From Ptiloglossa arizonensis (lineage: Eukaryota; Arthropoda; Insecta; Hymenoptera; Colletidae), in NCBI RefSeq assembly GCF_051014685.1, contig NW_027478717.1, positions 310,001 through 374,000 on the forward strand: a DNA stretch of 64,000 nt. The letters are read 5' to 3'. A program made the position numbers and the translations under genes. The notes under the pieces are model-generated. The model worked only from the letters and a program-made list of their open reading frames with translations, had not been told where the DNA came from and made no database searches. This document shows, piece after piece, positions 1 to 16,345 of this stretch (the first letter of the stretch is position 1; every line of letters begins with the position of its first letter).

Positions 1-1565
1 ATACGTTATACGCTATACGTTATACGTTATACGTTATACGTTATACGTGATAAGTTATACGTTACATGCTATACGTTATACGTTATACGTTATACGTTGT
101 ACGTAATACGTTATACGTTATTCGTGATACGTTATACGTTATACGTCATACGTTATACGTCATACGTTATTCGTTATACGTTATACGTTATACGTTATAC
201 GTTATACGTTATACGTTATTCTTTATACGTTATACGTTATACGTTATACGTTATACGTTATACGTTGTACGTTATACGTTGTACGTTATACGTTATACGT
301 TCTACGTTATACGTTATACGTTATACGTTATACGTTATACGTTATACGTTATACGTCATACGTTATACGTTATACGTTACACGTTATAGGTTATACGTTA
401 TACGTTATACGTCATACGTTATACGTTGTACGTTATACGTTATACGTTATACGTTATACGTTATACGTTATACGTTATACGTTATACGTCATACGTTATA
501 CGTCATACGTTATACGTTATACGTTATACGTTATACGTTATACGTTATACGTTATACGTCATACCTTATACGTCATACGTTATTCGTTATACGTTATGCG
601 TTATACGTTATACGTTATACGTTATACGTTATTCTTTATACGTTATACGTTATACGTCATACGTTATACGTCATACGTTATACGTTATACGTTATACGTT
701 ATACGTTATACGTTATACGTTATACGTCATACGTTATACGTTATACGTTATACGTTATACGTTATACGTTATACGTTATACGTTATACGTTATACGTTGT
801 ACGTTATACGTTATACGTTATACGTTATACGTTATACGTTATACGTTATACGTCATACGTTATACGTCATACGTTATTCGTTATACGTTATACGTTATAC
901 GTTATACGTTATACGTTATACGTTATTCTTTATACGTTATACGTTATACGTTATACGTTATACGTCATACGTTATACGTTATACGTTATACGTTATACGT
1001 TATACGTTGTACGTTATACGTTGTACGTTATACGTTATACGTTATACGTTATACGTTATACGTTATACGTTATACGTTATACGTTATACGTTATACGTCA
1101 TACGTTATACGTCATACGTTATACGTTATACGTTATACGTTATACGTTATACGTTATACGTTATACGTTGTACGTTATACGTTTTACGTTATACGTTATA
1201 CGTTATACGTTATACGTTATACGTTATACGTTATACGTTATACGTTATACGTCATACGTTATACGTCATACGTTATTCGTTATACGTTATACGTTATACG
1301 TTATACGTTATACGTTATACGTTATTCTTTATACGTTATACGTTATACGTTATACGTTATACGTCATACGTTATACGTTATACGTTATACGTTATACGTT
1401 ATACGTTATACGTTATACGTTATACGTGAAACGTTATACGTTATACGTTATACGTTATTCGTTATACGTCATACGTTATACGTTATACGTTATACGTTAT
1501 ACGTTATACGTTATACGTTATACGTTATACGTTATACGTTATACGTTATACGTTATACGTTATAC

Positions 1566-2922
1566 GTCATACCTTATACGTCATACGTTATTCGTTATAC
1601 GTTATGCGTTATACGTTATACGTTATACGTTATACGTTATTCTTTATACGTTATACGTTATACGTTATACGTTATACGTCATACGTTGTACGTTATACGT
1701 TATACGTTATACGTTATACGTTATACGTTATACGTTATACGTTATACGTTATACGTGAAACGTTATACGTGAAACGTTATACGTTATTCGTTATACGTCA
1801 TACGTTATACGTTATACGTTATACGTTATACGTTATACGTTATACGTTATACGTTATACGTTATACGTTATACGTTATACGTTATACGTTATACGTTATA
1901 CGTTATACGTTATACGTTATACGTTATACGTTATACGTCATACGTTATACGTTATACGTTATACGTTATACGTTATACGTTATACGTTATACGTTATACG
2001 TCATACGTTATACGTTATACGTTATACGTTATACGTTATACGTTGTACGTTATACGTTGTACGTTATACGTTATACGTTATACGTTATACGTTATACGTT
2101 ATACGTTATACGTTATACGTTATACGTTATACGTTATACGTTATACGTTATACGTTATACGTTATACGTTATACGTTATACGTTATACGTTATACGTTAT
2201 ACGTTATACGTTATACGTTATACGTTATACGTTATACGTTATACGTCATACCTTATACGTCATACGTTATTCGTTATACGTTATGCGTTATACGTTATAC
2301 GTTATACGTTATACGTTATTCTTTATACGTTATACGTTATACGTTATACGTTATACGTCATACGTTGTACGTTATACGTTATACGTTATACGTTATACGT
2401 TATACGTTATACGTTATACGTTATACGTTATACGTGAAACGTTATACGTGAAACGTTATACGTTATTCGTTATACGTCATACGTTATACGTTATACGTTA
2501 TACGTTATACGTTATACGTTATACGTTATACGTTATACGTTATACGTTATACGTTATACGTTATACGTTATACGTTATACGTTATACGTTATACGTTATA
2601 CGTTATACGTTATACGTCATACGTTATACGTTATACGTTATACGTTATACGTTATACGTTATACGTTATACGTTATACGTCATACGTTATACGTTATACG
2701 TTATACGTTATACGTTATACGTTGTACGTTATACGTTGTACGTTATACGTTATACGTTATACGTTATACGTTATACGTTATACGTTATACGTTATACGTT
2801 ATACGTTATACGTTATACGTTATACGTTATACGTTATACGTTATACGTTATACGTTATACGTTATACGTTATACGTTATACGTTATACGTTATACGTTAT
2901 ACGTTATACGTTATACGTGATA
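1566..2922 (+). repeat. 679-bp tandem duplication within the heptamer array
   Basis: The rare unit ATACCTT occurs at about 1,572 and 2,251, and the GTACGTT pair at about 2,043 recurs at 2,722. All these offsets are 679 bp, or 97 heptamers. The second copy runs to about 2,916, where the GATAAGT landmark begins. A third ATACCTT near 572 shows that a related unit lies upstream at a larger spacing. Confidence 0.85.
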
Positions 2923-3370
2923 AGTTATACGTTACATGCTATACGTTATACGTTATACGTTATACGTTATACGTTGTACGTTATACGTTATACGTTATAC
3001 GTTATACGTTATACGTTATACGTTATACGTCATACGTTATACGTCATACGTTATTCGTTATACGTTATGCGTTATACGTTATACGTTATACGTTATACGT
3101 TATACGTTATCCGTTATACGTTATACGTTATACGTTATACGTCATACGTTATACGTCATACGTTATTCGTTATACGTTATACGTTATACGTTATACGTTA
3201 TACGTTATACGTTATTCTTTATACGTTATACGTTATACGTTATACGTTATACGTCATACGTTATACGTTATACGTTATACGTTATACGTTATACGTCATA
3301 CGTTATTCGTTATACGTCATGCGTTATACGTTATACGTTATGCGATATACGTTATACGTTATACGTTACA

Positions 3371-3430
3371 CGTATTATGTAATGCGTCATACGTTTTACG
3401 TTATTCGTTATACGTTTTTCGTTACAAGTT
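3371..3430 (+). repeat. Divergent 60-bp block, copy 1
   Basis: Most of about ten consecutive heptamers are altered here (for example ATTATGT, AATGCGT, TTTACGT, TTTTCGT, TACAAGT), yet the 7-bp phase is kept, so the block arose by substitution and not by indel. The same block is found at nine other places in the array. Confidence 0.92.
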
Positions 3431-4154
3431 ATACGTTATACGTTGTACGTTATACGTTATACGTGAAACGTTATACGTTATAAGTTATACGTTGTACGTT
3501 ATACGTTATACGTTATACGTTATACGTTATACGTTACACGTTATACGTTATACGTTATACGTTATACGTTAGACGTTATACGTTATACGTCATACGTTAT
3601 ACGTTATACGTTATACGTTATACGTTATACGTTATACGTTATACGTTATACGTTATACGTTATACGTTATACGTTATACGTTATACGTTATACGTTATAC
3701 GTTATACGTTATACGTTATACGTGATAAGTTATACGTTACATGCTATACGTTATACGTTATACGTTATACGTGATAAGTTATACGTTACATGCTATACGT
3801 TCTACGTTATACGTTATACGTTGTACGTTATACGTTATACGTTATTCGTGATACGTTATACGTTATACGTCATTCGTTATACGTCATACGTTATTCGTTA
3901 TACGTTATACGTTATACGTTATACGTTATACGTTATACGTTATACGTTATTCTTTATACGTTATACGTTATACGTTATACGTTATACGACCTACGTTATT
4001 CTTTATACGTTATACGTTATACGTTATACGTTATACGACATACGTTATACGTTATACGTTATACGTTATACGTTATAGGTTATACGTTATACGTCATAGA
4101 TTATACGTTATACGTTATACGTTATACGTTATACGTTATACGTTATACGTTACA

Positions 4155-4214
4155 CGTATTATGTAATGCGTCATACGTTTTACGTTATTCGTTATACGTT
4201 TTTCGTTACAAGTT
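4155..4214 (+). repeat. Divergent 60-bp block, copy 2
   Basis: The same order of altered heptamers as at 3,371, lying 784 bp (112 heptamers) downstream of it. Confidence 0.92.
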
Positions 4215-5768
4215 ATACGTTATACGTTATACGTTATACGTTATACGTGAAACGTTATACGTTATAAGTTATACGTTGTACGTTATACGTTAGACGTTAT
4301 ACGTTATACGTTATACGTTATACGTTATAAGTTATACGTTGTACGTTATACGTTATACGTTATACGTTATACGTTATACGTTATACGTTATACGTTATAC
4401 GTTATACGTTATACGTTATACGTTATACGTTATACGTTATACGTTATACGTTATACGTTATACGTTATACGTTATACGTTATACGTTATACGTTATACGT
4501 TATACGTTATACGTTATACGTTATACGTTATACGTTATACGTTATACGTTATACGTTATACGTTATACGTTATACGTTATACGTTATACGTTATACGTTA
4601 TACGTTATACGTTATACGTGATAAGTTATACGTTACATGCTATACGTTCTACGTTATACGTTATACGTTGTACGTTATACGTTATACGTTATTCGTGATA
4701 CGTTATACGTTATACGTCATTCGTTATACGTCATACGTTATTCGTTATACGTTATACGTTATACGTTATACGTTATACGTTATACGTTATTCTTTATACG
4801 TTATACGTTATACGTTATACGTTATACGCTATACGTTATACGTTATACGTTATACGTTATACGTTAGACGTTATACGTTATACGTTATACGTTATACGTT
4901 ATACGTTATACGTTATACGTTATACGTTATACGTTATACGTTATACGTTATACGTTATACGTTATACGTTATACGTTATACGTTATACGTTATACGTTAT
5001 ACGTTATACGTTATACGTTATACGTTATACGTGATAAGTTATACGTTACGTGCTATACGTTATACGTTATACGTTATACGTTATACGTTGTACGTTATAC
5101 GTTACACGTTATATGTTATACGTTATACGTTATACGTTATACGTTGTACGATATACGTTATACGTTATACGTTATACGTTATGCGTTATACGTTATACGT
5201 TATACATTATACGTTATACGTTATACGTTATACGTTGTACGTTATACGTTATACGTTATACGTTATACGTTATACGTTATACGTTATACGTTATACGTTA
5301 TACGTAATTCGTAATACGTTATACCTGATACGTTATACGTTCTACGTTATACGTTATACGTTATACGTTATTCGTTATACGTTATGCGTTATACGTTATA
5401 CGTTATACGTTATACGTTATTCTTTATACGTTATACGTTATACGTTATACGTTATACGCCATACGTTGAACGTTATACGTTATACGTTATACGTTATACG
5501 CTATACGTTATACGTTATACTTTATACGTTATACGTTATACGTTAGACGTTATACGTTATACGTTATACGTTATACGTTATACGTTATACGTTATACGTT
5601 ATACGTTATGCGTTATACGTTATACGTTATACGTTATACGTTATACGTTATACGTAATACGTTATACGTTATACGTTATGCGTTATACGTAATACGTTAT
5701 ACGTTATACGTTATACGTTATACGTCATACGTTATACGTCATACGTTATACGTTATATGTTATACGTT

Positions 5769-5866
5769 ATTCTTTATACGTTATACGTTATACGTTATAC
5801 GTTATACGACATACGTTATTCTTTATACGTTATACGTTATACGTTATACGTTATACGACATACGTT
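5769..5866 (+). repeat. 49-bp module pair (7 x 7 bp), type example
   Basis: Here ATTCTTT, four normal units, ATACGAC and one normal unit form a 49-bp module that repeats at once (ATTCTTT at 5,769 and 5,818). The same module pair, with small changes in the last unit (ATACGAC to ACGACCT forms), recurs near 6,319, 7,800, 8,072, 8,500, 9,379, 11,074, 13,140, 16,022, 16,850, 21,343, 26,134, 28,424, 31,525, 36,117, 40,129, 42,650 and 48,379. This is the smallest higher-order period above 7 bp that I can see clearly. Confidence 0.82.
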
Positions 5867-8760
5867 ATACGTTATACGTTATACGTTATACGTTATACGT
5901 TATAGGTTATACGTTATACGTCATAGATTATACGTTATACGTTATACGTTATACGTTATACGTTATACGTTATACGTTATACGTGAAACGTTATACGTTA
6001 TAAGTTATACGTTATACGTAATACGTTATACGTTATACGTTATGCGTTATACGTAATACGTTATACGTTATACGTTATACGTTATACGTCATACGTTATA
6101 CGTCATACGTTATACGTTATACGTTATACGTCATACGTTATACGTTATACGTTATACGTTATACGTTATATGTTATACGTTATTCTTTATACGTTATACG
6201 TAATACGTTATACGTTATACGTTATACGTTATACGTCATACGTTATACGTCATACGTTATACGTTATACGTTATACGTTATACGTTATACGTTATACGTT
6301 ATACGTTATATGTTATACGTTATTCTTTATACGTTATACGTTATACGTTATACGTTATACGACATACGTTATTCTTTATACGTTATACGTTATACGTTAT
6401 ACGTTATACGACATACGTTATACGTTATACGTTATACGTTATACGTTATACGTTATAGGTTATACGTTATACGTCATAGATTATACGTTATACGTTATAC
6501 GTTATACGTTATACGTTATACGTTATACGTTATACGTGAAACGTTATACGTTATAAGTTATACGTTATACGTTATACGTTATACGTTATACGTTATACGT
6601 TATACGTTATACGTTATACGTTATACGTTATACGTTATACGTTATACGTTATACGTTATACGTTATACGTTATACGTTATACGTTATACGTTATACGTTA
6701 TACGTTATACGTTATACGTTATACGTTATACGTTATACGTTATACGTTATACGTGATAAGTTATACGTTACATGCTATACGTTATACGTTATACGTTATA
6801 CGTTGTACGTAATACGTTATACGTTATTCGTGATACGTTATACGTTATACGTCATACGTTATACGTCATACGTTATTCGTTATACGTTATACGTTATACG
6901 TTATACGTTATACGTTATACGTTATACGTTATTCTTTATACGTTATACGTTATACGTTATACGTTATACGTTATACGTTGTACGTTATACGTTGTACGTT
7001 ATACGTTATACGTTATACGTTATACGTTATACGTTATACGTTATACGTTATACGTTATACGTTATACGTCATACGTTATACGTTATACGTTATACGTTAT
7101 ACGTTATACGTTATACGTTATACGTTATACGTTATACGTTATACGTTATACGTTATACGTTATACGATATACGTTATACGTTATACGTTATACGTTATAC
7201 GTCATACGTTATACGTCATACGTTATTCGTTATACGTTATACGTTATACGTTATACGTTATACGTTATACGTTATTCTTTATACGTTATACGTTATACGT
7301 TATACGTTATACGTCATACGTTATACGTTACACGTTATACGTTATCCGTTATACGTAATACGTTATACGTTATACGTGAAACGTTATACGTTATACGTTA
7401 TACGTTATTCGTTATACGTCATACGTTATACGTTATACGTTATACGTTATACGTTATACGTTATACGTTATACGTTATACGTTATACGTTATACGTTATA
7501 CGTTATACGTTATACGTTATACGTTATACGTTATACGTTATACGTTATACGTTATACGTTATACGTTATACGTGATAAGTTATACGTTACATGCTATACG
7601 TTATACGTTATACGTTATACGTTATACGTTGTACGTTATACGTTATACGTTATACGTTATACGTTATGCGTTATACGTAATACGTTATACGTTATACGTT
7701 ATACGTTATACGTCATACGTTATACGTCATACGTAATACGTTATACGTTATACGTTATACGTTATACGTTATACGTTATATGTTATATGTTATACGTTAT
7801 TCTTTATACGTTATACGTTATACGTTATACGTTATACGACATACGTTATTCTTTATACGTTATACGTTATACGTTATACGTTATACGTTATACGTTATAC
7901 GTTATACGTTATACGTTATACGTTTTACGTAATACGTTATACGTTATACTTTATGCGTTATACGTAATACGTTATACGTTATACGTTATACGTTATACGT
8001 CATACGTTATACGTCATACGTTATACGTTATACGTTATACGTTATACGTTATACGTTATACGTTATACGTTATTCTTTATACGTTATACGTTATACGTTA
8101 TACGTTATACGACATACGTTATTCTTTATACGTTATACGTTATACGTTATACGTTATACGTTATACGTCATACGTAATACGTTATACGTTATACGTTATA
8201 CGTTATACGACATACGTTATTCTTTATACGTTATACGTTATACGTTATACGTTATACGACATACGTTATTGTTTATACGTTATACGTTATACGTTATACG
8301 TTATACGACATACGTTATACGTTATACGTTATACGTTATACGTTATACGTTATACGTTATACGTTATACGTTATACGTTATACGTTATACGTTATACGTT
8401 ATACGTTATAGGTTATACGTTATACGTCATAGATTATACGTTATACGTTATACGTTATACGTTATACGTTATACGTTATACGTTATACGTTATACGTTAT
8501 TCTTTATACGTTATACGTTATACGTTATACGTTATACGACCTACGTTATTCTTTATACGTTATACGTTATACGTTATACGTTATACGACATACGTCATAC
8601 GTTATACGTTATACGTTATACGTTATAGGTTATACGTTATACGTCATAGATTATACGTTATACGTTATACGTTATACGTTATACGTTATACGTTATACGT
8701 TATACGTTATACGTTATACGTTATACGTTATGCGTTATACGTTATACGTTATACGTTACA

Positions 8761-8820
8761 CGTATTATGTAATGCGTCATACGTTTTACGTTATTCGTTA
8801 TACGTTTTTCGTTACAAGTT
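8761..8820 (+). repeat. Divergent 60-bp block, copy 3
   Basis: The same ordered set of substituted heptamers as at 3,371, in phase with the array. It lies inside the 5.7-kb duplicated segment and is matched by the copy at 19,272. Confidence 0.92.
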
Positions 8821-9799
8821 ATACGTTATACGTTATACGTTATACGTTATACGTTATACGTGAAACGTTATACGTTATAAGTTATACGTTGTACGTTATA
8901 CGTTATACGTTATACGTTATACGTTCTACGTTATACGTTATACGTTATACGTTAGACGTTATACGTTATACGTCATACGTTATACGTTATACGTTATACG
9001 TTATACGTTATACGTTATACGTTATACGTTATACGTTATACGTTGTACGTTATACGTTATACGTTATACGTTATGCGTTATACGTTATACGTTATACGTT
9101 ATACGTTATACGTTATACGTAATACGTTATACGTTATACGTTATGCGTTATACGTAATACGTTATACGTTATACGTTATACGTTATACGTTATACGTTAT
9201 ACGTTATACGTTATACGTTATACGTTAAATGTTATACGTTATTCTTTATACGTTATACGTAATACGTTATACGTTATACGTTATACGTTATACGTCATAC
9301 GTTATACGTCATACGTTATACGTTATACGTTATACGTTATACGTTATACGTTATACGTTATACGTTATATGTTATACGTTATTCTTTATACGTTATACGT
9401 TATACGTTATACGTTATACGACATACGTTATTCTTTATACGTTATACGTTATACGTTATACGTTATACGACATACGTTATACGTTATACGTTATACGTTA
9501 TACGTTATACGTTATAGGTTATACGTTATACGTCATAGATTATACGTTATACGTTATACGTTATACGTTATACGTTATACGTTATACGTTATACGTGAAA
9601 CGTTATACGTTATAAGTTATACGTTATACGTTATACGTTATACGTTATACGTTATACGTTATACGTTATACGTTATACGTTATACGTTATACGTTATACG
9701 TTATACGTTATACGTTATACGTTATACGTTATACGTTATACGTTATACGTTATACGTTATACGTTATACGTTATACGTTATACGTTATACGTTATACGT

Positions 9800-10620
9800 G
9801 ATAAGCTATACGTTATACGTTATACGTTATACGATATACGTTATACGCTATACGTTATACGTTATACGTTATACGTTATACGTTATACGTTATACGTTAT
9901 ACGTTATACGTCATACGTTATACGTTATACGTTATACGTTATACGTTATACGTTATACGATATACGTTATACGTTATACGTTATACGTAATACGTTATAC
10001 GTTATACGTTATACGTTATACGTTATACGTTATACGTTATACGATATACGATATACGTTACACGTTATCCTTTATACGTTATACGTTATACGTTATACGT
10101 TATACGTTATACGTTATACGTTATACGTTATACGTTATACGTTATACGTTATACGTTATACGTCATACGTTATACGTTATACGTTATACGTTATACGTTA
10201 TACGTTATACGATATACGTTATACGTTATACGTTATACGTAATACGTTATACGTTATACGTTATACGTTATACGTTATACGTTATACGTTATACGATATA
10301 CGATATACGTTACACGTTATCCTTTATACGTTATACGTTATACGTTATACGTTATACGTTATACGTTATACGTTATACGTTATACGTTATACGTTATGCG
10401 TTATACGTTATACGTCATACGTTATACGTTATGCGTTATACGTTATACGTTATACGTTATACGATATACGTTATACGTTATACGATATACGCTATACGTT
10501 ATACGTTATACGTTATACGTTATACGTTATACGTTATACGTTATACGTTATACGTTATACGTTATACGATATACGATATACGTTACACGTTATCCTTTAT
10601 ACGTTATACGTTATACGTTA
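9800..10620 (+). repeat. 252/273-bp cassette, three tandem copies (left set)
   Basis: Each copy contains ATATACGATATACG, then an ACACGTT unit and an ATCCTTT unit. The CC of ATCCTTT lies at 10,069, 10,321 and 10,594, so the periods are 252 bp (36 units) and 273 bp (39 units). The set is copied with the same two spacings at 20,310-21,131. Confidence 0.87.
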
Positions 10621-12332
10621 TACGTTATACGTTATACGTTATACGTTATACGTTATACGTTATACGTTATACGTTATACGTTATACGTTATACGTTATGC
10701 GTTATACGTAATACGTTATACGTTATACGTTATACGTTATACGTCATACGTTATACGTCATACGTAATACGTTATACGTTATACGTTATACGTTATACGT
10801 TATACGTTATACGTTATATGTTATACGTTATACGTTATACGACATACGTTATTCTTTATACGTTATACGTTATACGTTATACGTTATACGTTATACGTTA
10901 TACGTTATACGTTATACGTTATACGTTTTACGTAATACGTTATACGTTATACTTTATGCGTTATGCGTAATACGTTATACGTTATACGTTATACGTTATA
11001 CGTCATACGTTATACGTCATACGTTATACGTTATACGTTATACGTTATACGTTATACGTTATACGTTATACGTTATTCTTTATACGTTATACGTTATACG
11101 TTATACGTTATACGACATACGTTATTCTTTATACGTTATACGTTATACGTTATACGTTATACGTTATACGTCATACGTTATACGTTATACGTTATACGTC
11201 ATACGTAATACGTTATACGTTATACGTTATACGTTATACGACATACGTTATTCTTTATACGTTATACGTTATACGTTATACGTTATACGACATACGTTAT
11301 TGTTTATACGTTATACGTTATACGTTATACGTTATACGACATACGTTATACGTTATACGTTATACGTTATACGTTATACGTTATACGTTATACGTTATAC
11401 GTTATACGTTATACGTTATACGTTATACGTTATACGTTATACGTTATACGTTATACGTGATAAGTTATACGTTACATGCTATACGTTATACGTTATACGT
11501 TATACGTTGTACGTAATACGTTATACGTTATTCGTGATACGTTATACGTTATACGTCATACGTTATACGTCATACGTTATTCGTTATACGTTATACGTTA
11601 TACGTTATACGTTATACGTTATACGTTATTCTTTATACGTTATACGTTATACGTTATACGTTATACGTTAAACGTTGTACGTTATACGTTGTACGTTATA
11701 CGTTATACGTTGTACGTTATACGACATACGTTATACGTTATACGTTATACGTTATACGTTATAGGTTATACGTTATACGTCATAGATTATACGTTATACG
11801 TTATACGTTATACGTTATACGTTATACGTTATACGTTATACGTGAAACGTTATACGTGATAAGTTATACGTTATACGTTATACGTTATACGTTATACGTT
11901 ATACGTTATACGTTATACGTTATACGTTATACGTCATACGTTATACGTTATACGTTATACGTTATACGTTATACGACATACGTTATTGTTTATACGTTAT
12001 ACGACATACGTTATACGTTATACGTTATACGTTATACGTTATACGTTATAGGTTATACGTTATACGTCATAGATTATACGTTATACGTTATACGTTATAC
12101 GTTATACGTTATACGTTATACGTTATACGTGAAACGTTATACGTTATAAGTTATACGTTATACGTTATACGTTATACGTTATACGTTATACGTTATACGT
12201 TATACGTTATACGTTATACGTTATACGTTATACGTTATACGTTATACGTTATACGTTATACGTTATACGTTATACGTTATACGTTATACGTTATACGTTA
12301 TACGTTATACGTTATACGTTATACGTTATACG

Positions 12333-14720
12333 TGATAAGTTATACGTTACATGCTATACGTTATACGTTATACGTTATACGTTGTACGTAATACGTTATA
12401 CGTTATTCGTGATACGTTATACGTTATACGTCATACGTTATACGTCATACGTTATTCGTTATACGTTATACGTTATACGTTATACGTTATACGTTATACG
12501 TTATTCTTTATACGTTATACGTTATACGTTATACGTTATACGTTGTACGTTATACGTTGTACGTTATACGTTATACGTTATACGTTATACGTTATACGTT
12601 ATACGTTATACGTTATACGTTATACGTTATACGTCATACGTTATACGTTATACGTTATACGTTATACGTTATACGTTATACGTTATACGTTATACGTTAT
12701 ACGTTATACGTTATACGTTATACGTTATACGTTATACGTTATACGTTATACGTTATACGTTATACGTTATACGTCATACGTTATACGTCATACGTTATTC
12801 GTTATACGTTATACGTTATACGTTATACGTTATACGTTATACGTTATTCTTTATACGTTATACGTTATACGTTATACGTTATACGTCATACGTTATACGT
12901 TACACGTTATACGTTATCCGTTATACGTAATACGTTATACGTTATACGTGAAACGTTATACGTTATACGTTATACGTTATATGTTATACGTTATTCTTTA
13001 TACGTTATACGTAATACGTTATACGTTATACGTTATACGTTATACGTCATACGTTATACGTCATACGTTATACGTTATACGTTATACGTTATACGTTATA
13101 CGTTATACGTTATACGTTATACGTTATATGTTATACGTTATTCTTTATACGTTATACGTTATACGTTATACGTTATACGACATACGTTATTCTTTATACG
13201 TTATACGTTATACGTTATACGTTATACGACATACGTTATACGTTATACGTTATACGTTATACGTTATACGTTATAGGTTATACGTTATACGTCATAGATT
13301 ATACGTTATACGTTATACGTTATACGTTATACGTTATACGTTATACGTTATACGTGAAACGTTATACGTTATAAGTTATACGTTATACGTTATACGTTAT
13401 ACGTTATACGTTATACGTTATACGTTATACGTTATACGTTATACGTTATACGTTATACGTTATACGTTATACGTTATACGTTATACGTTATACGTTATAC
13501 GTTATACGTTATACGTTATACGTTATACGTTATACGTTATACGTTATACGTTATACGTTATACGTGATAAGTTATACGTTACATGCTATACGTTATACGT
13601 TATACGTTATACGTTGTACGTAATACGTTATACGTTATTCGTGATACGTTATACGTTATACGTCATACGTTATACGTCATACGTTATTCGTTATACGTTA
13701 TACGTTATACGTTATACGTTATACGTTATACGTTATTCTTTATACGTTATACGTTATACGTTATACGTTATACGTTATACGTTGTACGTTATACGTTGTA
13801 CGTTATACGTTATACGTTATACGTTATACGTTATACGTTATACGTTATACGTTATACGTTATACGTTATACGTCATACGTTATACGTTATACGTTATACG
13901 TTATACGTTATACGTTATACGTTATACGTTATACGTTATACGTTATACGTTATACGTTATACGTTATACGTTATACGTTATACGTTATACGTTATACGTT
14001 ATACGTCATACGTTATACGTCATACGTTATTCGTTATACGTTATACGTTATACGTTATACGTTATACGTTATACGTTATTCTTGATACGTTATACGTTAT
14101 ACGTTATACGTTATACGTCATACGTTATACGTTACACGTTATACGTTATCCGTTATACGTAATACGTTATACGTTATACGTGAAACGTTATACGTTATAC
14201 GTTATACGTTATTCGTTATACGTCATACGTTATTCTTTATACGTTATACGTTATACGTTATACGTTATACGTTATACGTTGTACGTTATACGTTGTACGT
14301 TATACGTTATACGTTATACGTTATACGTTATACGTTATACGTTATACGTTATACGTTATACGTTATACGTCATACGTTATACGTTATACGTTATACGTTA
14401 TACGTTATACGTTATACGTTATACGTTATACGTTATACGTTATACGTTATACGTTATACGTTATACGTTATACGTTATACGTTATACGTTATACGTTATA
14501 CGTCATACGTTATACGTCATACGTTATTCGTTATACGTTATACGTTATACGTTATACGTTATACGTTATACGTTATTCTTGATACGTTATACGTTATACG
14601 TTATACGTTATACGTCATACGTTATACGTTACACGTTATACGTTATCCGTTATACGTAATACGTTATACGTTATACGTGAAACGTTATACGTTATACGTT
14701 ATACGTTATTCGTTATACGT
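12333..14720 (+). repeat. 1,232-bp and 497-bp repeated cassettes
   Basis: Two landmarks at 12,349 and 13,581 are 1,232 bp apart (176 heptamers), and the variants after them run in nearly the same order. Within the second copy a 497-bp (71-unit) stretch is doubled, shown by the private unit ATTCTTG at 14,078 and 14,575, which I found nowhere else. The doubling is therefore recent relative to the rest. Confidence 0.78.
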
Positions 14721-16285
14721 CATACGTTATACGTTATACGTTATACGTTATACGTTATACGTTATACGTTATACGTTATACGTTATACGTTATACGTTAT
14801 ACGTTATACGTTATACGTTATACGTTATACGTTATACGTTATACGTTATACGTTATACGTTATACGTTATACGTGATAAGTTATACGTTACATGCTATAC
14901 GTTATACGTTATACGTTATACGTTATACGTTGTACGTTATACGTTATACGTTATACGTTATACGTTATGCGTTATACGTAATACGTTATACGTTATACGT
15001 TATACGTTATACGTCATACGTGATACGTCATACGTAATACGTTATACGTTATACGTTATACGTTATACGTTATACGTTATACGTTATATGTTATACGTTA
15101 TTCTTTATACGTTATACGTTATACGTTATACGTTATACGACATACGTTATTCTTTATACGTTATACGTTATACGTTATACGTTATACGTTATACGTTATA
15201 CGTTATACGTTATACGTTATACGTTATACGTAATACGTTATACGTTATACGTTATGCGTTATACGTAATACGTTATACGTTATACGTTATACGTTATACG
15301 TTATACGTTATACGTGATAAGTTATACGTTACATGCTATACGTTATACGTTATACGTTATACGTTGTACGTAATACGTTATACGTTATTCGTGATACGTT
15401 ATACGTTATACGTCATACGTTATACGTCATTCGTTATTCGTTATACGTGAAACGTTATACGTTATACGTTATACGTTATTCGTTATACGTTATACGTTAT
15501 ACGTTATACGTTATACGTTATACGTTATACGTTATACGTTATACGTTATACGTTATACGTTATACGTTATACGTTATACGTTATACGTTATACGTTATAC
15601 GTTATACGTTATACGTTATACGTTATACGTTATACGTTATACGTTATACGTTATACGTTATACGTTATACGTTATACGTTATACGTTATACGTGATAAGT
15701 TATACGTTACATGCTATACGTTATACGTTATACGTTATACGTTATACGTTGTACGTTATACGTTATACGTTATACGTTATACGTTATACGTTATACGTTA
15801 TACGTCATACGTTATACGTCATACGTTATTCGTTATACGTTATGCGTTATACGTTATACGTTATACGTTATACGTTATTCTTTATACGTTATACGTTATA
15901 CGTTATACGTTATACGTCATACGTTGTACGTTATACGTTATACGTTATACGTTATACGTTATACGTTATACGTTATACGTTATACGTTATACGTTATACG
16001 TTATACGTTATACGTTATACGTTATTCTTTATACGTTATACGTTATACGTTATACGTTATACGACCTACGTTATTCTTTATACGTTATACGTTATACGTT
16101 ATACGTTATACGTTATACGACATACGTCATACGTTATACGTTATACGTTATACGTTATAGGTTATACGTTATACGTCATAGATTATACGTTATACGTTAT
16201 ACGTTATACGTTATACGTTATACGTTATACGTTATACGTTATACGTTATACGTTATGCGTTATACGTTATACGTTATACGTTACA

Positions 16286-16345
16286 CGTATTATGTAATGC
16301 GTCATACGTTTTACGTTATTCGTTATACGTTTTTCGTTACAAGTT
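16286..16345 (+). repeat. Divergent 60-bp block, copy 4
   Basis: Same block as at 8,761, at an offset of 7,525 bp (1,075 heptamers). The flanking variants also match for several hundred bases, including an ATGCGTT just before the block. Confidence 0.92.

Larger units (their letters stand above)
218..5980 (+). repeat. Left copy of the array-end duplication
   Basis: The order of variant heptamers here reappears at 43,629-48,590. Anchors include an ATTCTTT at 218 matching 43,629, an ACACGTT-ATAGGTT pair at about 380 matching 43,791, the divergent block at 3,371 matching 46,094, and the paired ACATGC at 3,739/3,788 matching 46,448/46,497. The offset falls from 43,411 to about 42,560-42,610 because the two copies differ in internal cassette number, including the 679-bp duplication found in this copy. 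Confidence 0.85.
6006..11723 (+). repeat. 5.7-kb segment, left copy of the 10.5-kb-offset duplication
   Basis: The variant order matches 16,527-22,234. The offset is 10,521 at 6,018 and 6,170, 10,507 at 6,770, and 10,511 from about 9,229 to the end. The 14-bp step is two heptamers. The later shift reflects 1-base indels in the right copy. The match ends at 11,724, where this copy has ATACGAC and the other continues with normal units. Confidence 0.88.
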
